46,476 nt of DNA from an uncultured Prevotella sp. (GTDB lineage Bacteria > Bacteroidota > Bacteroidia > Bacteroidales > Bacteroidaceae): contig CAKQDG010000008.1 in the NCBI GenBank assembly GCA_934219025.1, forward strand, positions 1 to 46,476, read 5' to 3'. Below, one piece after another: positions 20,501 through 26,353 of this stretch. Position numbers and translations under genes: made by a program. The notes beneath the pieces were generated by a model. It made no database searches and had not been told where the DNA came from. It saw only the letters and a program-made list of their open reading frames with translations. Positions within the stretch are counted from its first letter, which is position 1; each line of letters starts with the position of its first letter.

Positions 20501-20937
20501 TTGGAGCTGCCAGCGGGTATATGCAGGGACTTTATGAGCGTGATGTTAATACAACACGGCAAAATCTTGAAGTTCTGGACAAAGAGATAACGCCTGAACA
20601 AATTGTAAGCGATGTTCTTAATAATCCTCTGACACCTAAGGGGACAGGAACTAACAGCGTTTATTTGGGAACTGATGACGAACATATAGTTAGATATGTC
20701 GGAATAACACAACGTAGACCGCAGGAAAGATTTTCCGAGCATCTAAGATCGAAAAGTAATAGAAGTACACTTTATTACAATCGTATACTTGGTACAGGAA
20801 ATCTTTCAAGGCAACAGGCTTTAATTATAGGACAAAAACTGGTAAATTATTTTATAATGAACAAGAATGGGGGAAACTTATATAATAAGATAAACCCGAT
20901 AACGCCACGTAATTGGAATAAATATGGCATTAAATAA
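14554..20937 (+). CDS. Polymorphic toxin: SpvB/FG-GAP/RHS-repeat protein with GIY-YIG-like C-terminal domain
   Basis: The product has 2127 residues. A signal-peptide-like N-terminus is followed by a Pro/Asp-rich linker (about 45-90), an SpvB-like region (about 105-400), at least seven calcium-type FG-GAP loops (D-x-N-G-D-G) between about 420 and 780, and YD repeats (about 1130-1650). The RHS core (about 1756-1818) ends in NPLKYTDPSGEV. The variable end has a helical Gly/Ala-rich segment (1820-2010) and a GIY-YIG-like nuclease domain with Tyr2037, Tyr2048-Val-Gly2050, Arg2059 and His2063. The residue aligning with the metal-binding Glu is Gly2093. RHS shells encase toxins released at the C-terminus. 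The last about 120 codons are more AT-rich than the shell, as expected for an exchanged toxin module. Confidence 0.9.
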   Translation: MGSKFFRILNTFIFLAVSFAVQARVVSCYFPADSTAIGSNPLSAGNSDRPTDPDKPSNPDQPTLPDFPLYPDTPATPAIPDSVAKDLCLNDFPDPEYKRYPLPPDVGSALTYPVMGIPVNVEVTSTGAATFSIPIDVPPGVGAAVPQLSVLYNSMSGNGILGMGCGIQGFSSITRTAKDIYHDKCADGLAFSDMDALRLDGKRLVVRDNGVFVPEDSPFTQVIVHGSGTNRWFEVRTPDGRKIYYGSTENSRQTMSAKGGITFVNSWQISRVEDNNGNFMTYSYLHDNNMVYPLAISYGGNIHTGDGAENAVTFSYRERADQVPFVVNGISGRMSKILSGISTKTGDAKFREISFVYRSDNGSNISLLSMVKTSMFDGKSTRPIEIGWKENPGFLPAARVIDTDSDVLKNIEKSNIRFLSGDINGDGVSDFLEIANVCLKFGTKKTYTSFCMPYVSNVNTDGSVSYKHESHIDLGSTFSMDKWKQYKGNPFLSDINGDGIQDFVVPYYDNLSKDKVVALNIYWGGKNGISASDASGVAVKLINTDDLPLYTSADFNNDGHNEILLVEPYQGNIGMNVCQIVPYAKNGESFSTQKFNIVFNFTPRQLFSADFNGDGLVDFMLVHDGGCYAYLNKGGGTSYTGFMTPVADVNVKSSDLIDMGDFNGDGIPDFVMFSDGKLTIATGNGDGHFTKSQAQTIKGLDKSGFSTDYSQTIVYDFDNDGKSDLMLAKADKSKGNTFWLRSAGSSFELKRKASSTRRSDSAYGYFALGDFNGDGYPEVMNYGSDVWNGTDDGASLLFRTYPNNVTPSTGKVCHVKDAYSNTASFTYKSLATGGLYTKATDAKFPVVDCMIPLHAVSTLTRSNGAAGSNATEFRYYGLKTHVQGRGILGMSGFSSSNCILGTSQCTEVTVWNGKFFAAQNTKTTRTAGDAVEMTETTAEFADKGNTAFFAYPKYVKATDADGNITESTLTFDAEHGYKTESRMSYDDGAYTATEYGEYINKNGIWLAQSIKENKKHPDDNSVYIDESRITYDDIGNVHTTTAHAGTPKEISTIYLQRDSYGNVVSSTTEGEGTSGIKNYTDYDSSGRFPVKRYTVPETTTVSYKYNIFGNLLSETDETIPDKKLTTEHGYDSWGRETRTTFPSGACVKTWWGWGTDSSKRYYRLTYCLGQPWEKIWYDSCGREVLTERVADGGLLSSVESTFDSKGLATATKQIRGKLVLKTTNEYDSRGRLAKTISDTGKTIVYSYGNRSVTTTENKRTTVKEYDATGNIRKITDPVTVMEYRYWSNGKPKEVSCGGNTVKMEYDEAGNRIVLDDPDAGKNTCSYDAEGKIHFQTDGRGVTRSYHYDELGRLVRNTGALSDITYKYDKRNNVTSEEHNGNRITSTFDGYDRIAAQCREYDDGEWQAHNYKYDKFNNIVRETCPDGIIVNYVYDEYGNNTAYIVNGDTVWAEKTDDGLKASESVLGGNLVHTTNLDTSGFLSELSLSDSAGKGICGFNYRYDGATGNLTRRSSAGSKTAEYFTYDKLDRLTTYQTGKLSLADNILPSQPYIPQTAIQTGSAGIISPGSGLDNSKFQDRNTAKYTYSNDGNILTSPIAGKYTYCCDRPHAVESVSNPNDSIPLFPQYVSYNNIGKADEISEEKEDAEYILELYYGPDSERWTTILTKSGNAIRTIYFGDGYEKVVDGEDVKEFTYLGKGLLFFRENGGGGKMLYMFTDAQGSICDIRDKEGRSFFQASYDPWGNARVTKNDIGFIRGYTGHEMLTDFSLINMNGRLYDPKLGRFLSADNYVQMPDNSQNFNRYSYCLNNPLKYTDPSGEVFVIDDLLVFLAGGTFNVIGNAVSGDIKSFWHGAELFAVGGAASLATEYAGPMVGAVIIGAGNSIINQGNTNGWGNISWSEVGTSTIMSCLTSAAGQYLTSAYSSLIENYTGGITNDILKKTLNQSIANSLSGFTLGSAMSLASGANLDKALECGLHSAAEGAVIGAASGYMQGLYERDVNTTRQNLEVLDKEITPEQIVSDVLNNPLTPKGTGTNSVYLGTDDEHIVRYVGITQRRPQERFSEHLRSKSNRSTLYYNRILGTGNLSRQQALIIGQKLVNYFIMNKNGGNLYNKINPITPRNWNKYGIK

Positions 20938-20949
20938 ATTATAAGTATT

Positions 20950-21450
20950 ATGGAAAAGAGAAAACGAATAGTAACTAAAATCGGAGACATTTTTAGTGTT
21001 GATTTAGATAGTAAGACAAAAAGGTTTTTTCAGTATGTTGCAATTGATGAATCTCAGTTAGGAGGTTCTGTTATAAGGGTTTTTAAACGAAAACACGATA
21101 TAAATTCGGAACCGTCGTTCAAAGAAATTGTAAGCGATGATGTGGATTTCTATACACATACATCTTTGAAAATTGGTGTTTTGGAAGGATACTGGCAGAA
21201 AATAGGGCGTTGTATGGATATAGGAGATACAGAAAATATTTATTTTAGAACTGTAGGTGAATTGGATGCTTCCAAATTAAAAAAATCTCATCACTGGATC
21301 GTTTGGAAAGTTAATGGCGAATGGCAAGATATTGGTGAAATGAAGGAAATTTATAAAAATTATGATTTAGGTCCAATATTTCCAAGCATTTGGGTCTTGA
21401 ATAAAATAAAGACAGGCCGCATGGGAATAAAGTTAGAAGAAATAGGATGA
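20950..21450 (+). CDS. Probable immunity protein (Imm26-like)
   Basis: The product has 166 residues, is cytosolic and has no signal peptide. It starts 12 bp after the RHS toxin stop, the usual place for a cognate immunity gene. The N-terminal motif IGDIFSVDLD, followed by FFQYVAIDE and VIRVFKRK, fits the Imm26 pattern (a beta-rich start with G-D-x-F). The base composition is AT-rich like the toxin tip and unlike the RHS shell, consistent with transfer as one module. Being an immunity protein is well supported by position; the family name is a weaker call. Confidence 0.65.
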   Translation: MEKRKRIVTKIGDIFSVDLDSKTKRFFQYVAIDESQLGGSVIRVFKRKHDINSEPSFKEIVSDDVDFYTHTSLKIGVLEGYWQKIGRCMDIGDTENIYFRTVGELDASKLKKSHHWIVWKVNGEWQDIGEMKEIYKNYDLGPIFPSIWVLNKIKTGRMGIKLEEIG

Positions 21451-21493
21451 TTTGGTAATCTCCGATTCATTATCTAAGTCTAAATAACTAAGA

Positions 21494-21658
21494 AACGGCC
21501 AGAGTTTCAACCGCGACTCGTATTGTCTGAGCAATCCGCTGAAATATACAGCCCCGAGTGGAGACGTATCCGGAATAGATGATTTACTTGTATTTTTAGC
21601 AGGTGACACTTTTAATGTCATAGGCAATGCCACATCTGGTGATATTGTGCTGTTGTGA
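21494..21658 (+). pseudogene. Orphan RHS core/post-core fragment
   Basis: The frame reads NGQSFNRDSYCLSNPLKYT and continues 36 more codons to TGA, with no start codon. It aligns without gaps to 19940-20087 of the RHS gene (148 bp, about 20 mismatches) and then diverges. It is the displaced tip of an earlier RHS gene or an orphan cassette whose toxin has been lost. It spans the DPSG boundary (here APSG) into the post-core helix. Confidence 0.85.
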
Positions 21659-21669
21659 GAGTTCAAGCA

Positions 21670-21747
21670 TTACCCTCACCATCACCCTCACCCTGTAATA
21701 TTCACATTATCAGTCTGTTGCTTTAAAGTGTGAGGGTGTGAGGGTAA
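21670..21747. repeat. Inverted repeat with ccctcac units
   Basis: TTACCCTCAC (21670-21679) pairs perfectly with GTGAGGGTAA (21738-21747), and an adjacent accctcac copy pairs as well. The loop is about 40 nt. It follows directly on the orphan RHS fragment. No T-run is found next to the stem, so its role is unknown. Confidence 0.6.
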
Positions 21748-21775
21748 AACATGAAAAAAAAATATTAATAAAATA

Positions 21776-21827
21776 AAGCCATATCTTTATTTCCCTTTCG
21801 TATATACGGGAAACAAAGATATGGCTT
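21776..21827. terminator. Intrinsic terminator, long stem
   Basis: The stem aagccatatctttatttccc / gggaaacaaagatatggctt (about 20 bp, minor mismatch) is followed by T-rich sequence on the minus strand. It ends the minus-strand lipoprotein gene and may also stop the plus-strand toxin operon. Confidence 0.75.
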
Positions 21828-21852
21828 ATTGAATAAGAAAAAAGTTTATTCT

Positions 21853-22644
21853 CTATTCCGTTACCCAAATTCCTTTATTGTGATTCTTTGCAGCTGAGCT
21901 TGGCAATGTTTCTCCGGCGCGATAGTAGCCGAGGAGCTGCACATCCCAAACGAGCACGCTATAGCCCGGAATACTGTTGTAGGCGGCTGTGCCGTAACCC
22001 TGGGTCCATGGCACGTAGATGCGCCAACGGTCGCCGATGTGCATGCGCATGAGTGCGGTGGTGTATCCGTCTATCAGTCCGCTCACGGCCCACTTCTTTG
22101 CCACTGCGGTGTTCTTGTCAAACTTCAGGAAATCAGCCTCGAAGTTTGTTGCGGCATCGTCGCTCACTTTCAGTCCGCCTATGCCGTCCCAGCTCTTTTC
22201 TATTACGTTGCCGTTGGGATAGGTGGTAGAGGGGAGCAGCTTGCCAAAGTTGTACACCATCACGGAATCCGTGTAAAGCGGCCGGTCGGCAACCTCGCTG
22301 GGATCAGCCGGCTGGCAAGTGAGGTGGTTGTGTGGCTCGTGTTCGGAATCCGTCACATATTTGCATGTTCCGGTTTCCTCCCTATGAATCACGATATAGT
22401 CGGTGGGGTTGAGCTTTGCCACAGTGTCGTTGAGCGACCAGCAGCGTATGGTGTCCCACTCGCTTTTGTCGCCGTTTTGGGATATGTCGGCAATAGCCCA
22501 GCCAAAGATATTGTTGAAATATATGGCGTTGGTGTTCTGCCAGTCCGGATATTCCTCTACGTCGCTGTTTGTCTCGCTGCATGCCGTAAAGCCTGTCATT
22601 GCTGCCAGGAAAAGGATAAATGAGAAAAAGAAGTTTCTGTTCAT
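21853..22644 (-). CDS. FKBP-type peptidyl-prolyl isomerase-like lipoprotein
   Basis: The product has 263 residues. The signal peptide ends with the lipobox FTAC. The C-terminal half carries an FKBP pattern: VSGLIDGYTTALMRMHIGDRW, then a YVPWTQGYG segment, IPGYSVLVWDVQLL. FKBP domains catalyse cis-trans isomerisation of prolyl bonds; a periplasmic or surface chaperone role is expected. Residues 40-170 form a lineage-specific N-terminal domain. It lies 93 bp downstream of glyS, so it may share its transcript. Confidence 0.78.
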   Translation of the reverse strand: MNRNFFFSFILFLAAMTGFTACSETNSDVEEYPDWQNTNAIYFNNIFGWAIADISQNGDKSEWDTIRCWSLNDTVAKLNPTDYIVIHREETGTCKYVTDSEHEPHNHLTCQPADPSEVADRPLYTDSVMVYNFGKLLPSTTYPNGNVIEKSWDGIGGLKVSDDAATNFEADFLKFDKNTAVAKKWAVSGLIDGYTTALMRMHIGDRWRIYVPWTQGYGTAAYNSIPGYSVLVWDVQLLGYYRAGETLPSSAAKNHNKGIWVTE

Positions 22645-22737
22645 TATTTCTGTTCAAAATATTGTTCAAGAGGGGCACACGCAGGCATTTCCTTGCCCGC
22701 TCCTGTTAGCCCCCTCCCGATGTGTGAGTGTGGTGTT

Positions 22738-24279
22738 TTACTGCAGTTTCTTGAGCAGACTTGCAATGCTCACCTTGTCTTCGATGATGCTGTTGAGCTG
22801 GTCGATGCTCACGCGCTCCTGTTCCATAGTGTCGCGGAAACGCAGAGTTACGCAGTTGTCTTTCAGCGAATCGTAGTCCACTGTTACACAGTATGGAGTT
22901 CCGATAGCATCCTGGCGGCGGTAGCGCTTTCCGATGGTGTCTTTCTCGTCATACTGGCAGTTGAAGTGGAACTTCAGGTCGTTGATTATCTCACGGGCTT
23001 TCTCTGGCAGACCGTCTTTCTTTACCAATGGCAATACGGCAAGTTTCACCGGTGCCAGGGCTGCAGGGAGCTTCAATACGGTGCGTGTTTCGCCGTTCTC
23101 CAGCTTCTCCTCCTCGAAAGAATGGCACATGATAGAGAGGAACATGCGGTCTACACCGATACTCGTTTCGATGTCATACGGAGTATAGCTCTCGTTGGTC
23201 TGCGGATCAAAGTATTTGATTGAGCGGCCTGAGAATTTCTCGTGCTGCTTCAAGTCGTAGTCCGTGCGGCTGTGGATGCCCTCAACCTCCTTGAATCCGA
23301 ACGGCATCTTGAACTCGATGTCGGTAGCGGCATTGGCATAGAAGGCGAGCTTCTCGTGGTCGTGGAAACGATAGTTCTCCGGTCCGAAGCCCAGTGCCTG
23401 GTGCCATTTCATGCGGAACTGCTTCCATTTCTCAAACCATTCCTTCTCTGTGCCCGGCTTTACGAAGAACTGCATCTCCATCTGCTCAAACTCTCTCATA
23501 CGGAAGATGAACTGACGGGCTACAATCTCGTTGCGGAATGCCTTTCCAATCTGTGCTATTCCGAACGGAATCTTCATGCGGCCAGTTTTCTGCACGTTCA
23601 GGTAGTTCACAAAGATACCCTGTGCGGTTTCCGGACGCAGGTAAATCTTGTTTGTAGCATCAGAGGTAGAACCCATCTCGGTAGAGAACATAAGGTTGAA
23701 CTGGCGCACATCGGTCCAGTTTTTTGTTCCGCTGATCGGGTCTACGATTTCCTCGTCGATGATAATCTGCTTCAAGGCTTCAAGGTCTGGTCCCTGCATA
23801 GCCTCGGTGTAGCGTTCGTGGAGGGCGTCGCGCTTCTTCTGGTGTTCGATTACGCGAGGGTTGGTTTCGCGGAACTTAGCCTCATCGAAGCTCTCGCCGA
23901 AGCGCTTGCGTGCCTTGGCAATCTCCTTGTCTATCTTCTCTTCGTATTTTGCTATCTGGTCTTCGATGAGCACATCGGCGCGGTAACGCTTCTTTGAATC
24001 GCGGTTGTCGATGAGTGGGTCGTTGAATGCATCAACGTGGCCACTTGCCTTCCATATCGTAGGGTGCATGAAGATGGCTGAATCAATGCCCACGATGTTC
24101 TCGTGGAGCAACACCATGCTCTTCCACCAGTATTCCTTGATGTTGTTCTTCAGTTCAACGCCGTTCTGTCCGTAGTCGTAAACTGCTGCCAGTCCGTCGT
24201 AAATGTCGCTACTTGGAAATACGAATCCGTATTCCTTGCAATGTGAAACGATTTTCTTGAAAACGTCTTCTTGTGCCAT
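22738..24279 (-). CDS. glyS: Glycyl-tRNA synthetase (dimeric class II type)
   Basis: The product has 513 residues and charges tRNA-Gly in the cytosol. It is the single-chain alpha2 type, not the two-subunit GlyQ/GlyS type. Visible features are SRDIYDGLAAVYDYG-like motif 1 context (SSDIYDGLAAVYDYGQNGVEL), WKASGHVDAFNDPLID, the motif 2 region RNEIVARQFIFRMREFEQME, and the C-terminal anticodon-binding domain (VKLAVLPLV...). The length is normal. ATG 24279 gives the usual MAQEDVFKKIVSHCKEYGFVFPS start. Confidence 0.96.
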   Translation of the reverse strand: MAQEDVFKKIVSHCKEYGFVFPSSDIYDGLAAVYDYGQNGVELKNNIKEYWWKSMVLLHENIVGIDSAIFMHPTIWKASGHVDAFNDPLIDNRDSKKRYRADVLIEDQIAKYEEKIDKEIAKARKRFGESFDEAKFRETNPRVIEHQKKRDALHERYTEAMQGPDLEALKQIIIDEEIVDPISGTKNWTDVRQFNLMFSTEMGSTSDATNKIYLRPETAQGIFVNYLNVQKTGRMKIPFGIAQIGKAFRNEIVARQFIFRMREFEQMEMQFFVKPGTEKEWFEKWKQFRMKWHQALGFGPENYRFHDHEKLAFYANAATDIEFKMPFGFKEVEGIHSRTDYDLKQHEKFSGRSIKYFDPQTNESYTPYDIETSIGVDRMFLSIMCHSFEEEKLENGETRTVLKLPAALAPVKLAVLPLVKKDGLPEKAREIINDLKFHFNCQYDEKDTIGKRYRRQDAIGTPYCVTVDYDSLKDNCVTLRFRDTMEQERVSIDQLNSIIEDKVSIASLLKKLQ

Positions 24280-24344
24280 GATTTTATCTTGTTTTGTTGT
24301 TGTCTTTTTATGTTTTGTTATTTCATATATGGCTATATGATTTG

Positions 24345-24352
24345 CAAAGTTA
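24345..24352 (-). promoter_or_regulatory. Promoter -7 element (TAACTTTG) of glyS
   Basis: On the minus strand TAACTTTG fits the Bacteroidetes -7 consensus and is 66 bp upstream of the glyS ATG. No clear -33 element is visible. Confidence 0.5.
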
Positions 24353-24407
24353 CACTTTTTCCGTTATTTACAGCTTCATATCTTCGTTAAATCTTATGAA
24401 ACGGAGG

Positions 24408-25490
24408 CTATTCTGATGTTAAATTGCGGGCAAACTCTATTATCGTGTCGATGCCTTGGGATATGTCGTCGGCTGAAAGCTGCACTTCGTAGTCGGGCGA
24501 GATGCCGAATTCGGTGCTGTTTTTGTCTTTGTCATACATCGGGCAGGCACTGAAACGTATGCTCCAGCCGTTGGGCAGTTCACTGCTGAAAGGCAATCCG
24601 GCTCCGCCTCCGGTTTTGTCGCCCACGGTTGTAACATTGGGACAGCATTTCATGTATTTCACAAATTCGTTTGCCGCACTGTAAACGGAGCGGTTTGTCA
24701 GCACAACTGCCTTTTTCTGCCATCTTATGCCGCTCGATGGCTTGAGGCACTGTTCTTTCATTGATGAGAAGTCGGAATGGCCGGTACCGGTCTTATGCCG
24801 GATATAACCCACGGTGATTTCCTTGTTGGTAAAGCGTGCAGCAAACTTTTCAGCAGACGTCAGCTGTCCGCCGCCGTTGTTGCGCACGTCTATAATCAAT
24901 GCCCGGCAGGGGGCAAGATAGAGCAGCACTTCGTCAAGATTACCGTCGCCGATGGCACTTTCAAAACTCTCGCAGCGGATGTAGCCGATGTTGTCGTCGA
25001 GCTTGCGGTATTTCAGTCCGCTGGCAATCTTATAATCCGTGCCAAGGTATTTGCGTTGCAGCGTGTCGCTGAAATTCTTCGGGTATCCTTCTTGCCAGCT
25101 CCAGTAGCGTGTATAGTCGAAGCTGGCATACATATTTACGTGTCCGTCGCGCAGTTCGCCGAGCATATTGCCGAGCACTTCAAACAGTTGAGCTTGGCTC
25201 ATCTCATTGTCTATCTGCGGGGAGTATCTGGAATACACCTCGTTCCAGTCGAGTCCGTATTCTCCTTTCTTATAGTCAAAAAAACAATATCGCTGGTCGA
25301 TGATTTTCCACAAGGCCTCAAAATTCCCCCTCGACGTGTTGTCAAGTTCGTCTTCGTCAATGCATGCCGATAATGTTGCACTGAATAGAACTGCAAGCAA
25401 CAACGACAGGATATTGGTTGTCATGAGACTTGCAACGTGAACGAGGCTCTTTTTTATGGCATTTGTGTTTCCTTTGCTAAATGTTTTCAT
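24408..25490 (-). CDS. S41-family peptidase lipoprotein
   Basis: The product has 360 residues. A long signal ends with the lipobox LSAC. The S41 (C-terminal processing/tricorn-like) fold follows: GELRDGHVNMY, IGYIRCESF, ALIIDVRNNGGGQ, and the catalytic serine in TNRSVYSAANEF (Ser271), then GDKTGGGAG. It probably cleaves peptides in the periplasm. There is no PDZ domain of usual size. The ATG overlaps the TGA of the DUF3316 gene (ATGA), so translation is coupled. Confidence 0.87.
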   Translation of the reverse strand: MKTFSKGNTNAIKKSLVHVASLMTTNILSLLLAVLFSATLSACIDEDELDNTSRGNFEALWKIIDQRYCFFDYKKGEYGLDWNEVYSRYSPQIDNEMSQAQLFEVLGNMLGELRDGHVNMYASFDYTRYWSWQEGYPKNFSDTLQRKYLGTDYKIASGLKYRKLDDNIGYIRCESFESAIGDGNLDEVLLYLAPCRALIIDVRNNGGGQLTSAEKFAARFTNKEITVGYIRHKTGTGHSDFSSMKEQCLKPSSGIRWQKKAVVLTNRSVYSAANEFVKYMKCCPNVTTVGDKTGGGAGLPFSSELPNGWSIRFSACPMYDKDKNSTEFGISPDYEVQLSADDISQGIDTIIEFARNLTSE

Positions 25491-26353
25491 GGCTGCATCT
25501 TTATGAGTTTAAACCGCCTGGTTATTCCGATCAGAAACATGTTGGAATAGTTGTGGCGTTTCAGATTGTTTACTTCCGACTGGCGCCAGTCGCCCATATA
25601 TCCTATGCGTATCGTTGTTTTCTTCACGGTAAAGTCGAGTGTGAAGGCATGGCGCATGGACGGTGTGCTGACGAATGTGGTGGGCACGATATTGTGGTCG
25701 TAGTCGCCCTCGGAGAATATCTCATAATACGACTGACCGTAGTTGGGACTGAACATCAAGCCGCAGAGAGGCGCACTCGCCTCGTAGGTTGCAGCCATTG
25801 GCATCTTGCCCACATTGAAATGGTAGGTGGCGATGGCAACAGGTGCGATGTTGATATTAAAATTTGCCTGGGCCGGGTTGTTGCTGTTGCGGGTATTGTA
25901 AAGAAAGCCCAAACTGGTGTCGATAAGTCCTCCGGCTTTCAAGTCGAATCTGCCTCCAAGAAATTGCCAACCATATATCCAGCCATAGTTAAAATTGTAG
26001 GCTCCGGCTATTTCGCTGCTGTTGTCGGCTCTGTTTCTTGTATTGGCAATGTTTCCCTGGTGCACGATTAGGCGCGACCAGTGTTTGTTTTCCCTTTCTC
26101 TTATAGTGTGGGATATATACCGCAGTTCTGTGCCGGAGTATTTCTCTTGCGAGAGATAAGTGTCGAGGATATTAACTCCGCCGACACCTATCATGCGTGT
26201 ATTGTTTATTATCTTGTCTTGGGCACGGCAATGGCTGGCTGTTACGCAGAATGTCAGTAACAGGAGTAAGAAAAAAGCATTTCTCTTTACAACTTTTTCT
26301 TTTGTCGTTTTTTTTGTCGTGCCCATAGATAACATTTTTTTATTTGTCATCAT
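25487..26353 (-). CDS. DUF3316-like secreted/outer membrane protein
   Basis: The product has about 288 residues, with a signal anchor (RNAFFLLLLLTFCVTASHCRAQ). The body has alternating beta strands with GVGGVNILDTYLSQEKYSG, YNFNYGWIYGWQF and MFLIGITRRFKLI near the end, consistent with DUF3316 and with a beta-barrel. The start is ambiguous: tandem ATGs at 26353 and 26350 overlap the end of parC by 14 nt, while ATGs at 26335 and 26326 would also keep the signal peptide. It is translationally coupled to the S41 gene downstream. Function unknown. Confidence 0.68.
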   Translation of the reverse strand: MMTNKKMLSMGTTKKTTKEKVVKRNAFFLLLLLTFCVTASHCRAQDKIINNTRMIGVGGVNILDTYLSQEKYSGTELRYISHTIRERENKHWSRLIVHQGNIANTRNRADNSSEIAGAYNFNYGWIYGWQFLGGRFDLKAGGLIDTSLGFLYNTRNSNNPAQANFNINIAPVAIATYHFNVGKMPMAATYEASAPLCGLMFSPNYGQSYYEIFSEGDYDHNIVPTTFVSTPSMRHAFTLDFTVKKTTIRIGYMGDWRQSEVNNLKRHNYSNMFLIGITRRFKLIKMQP

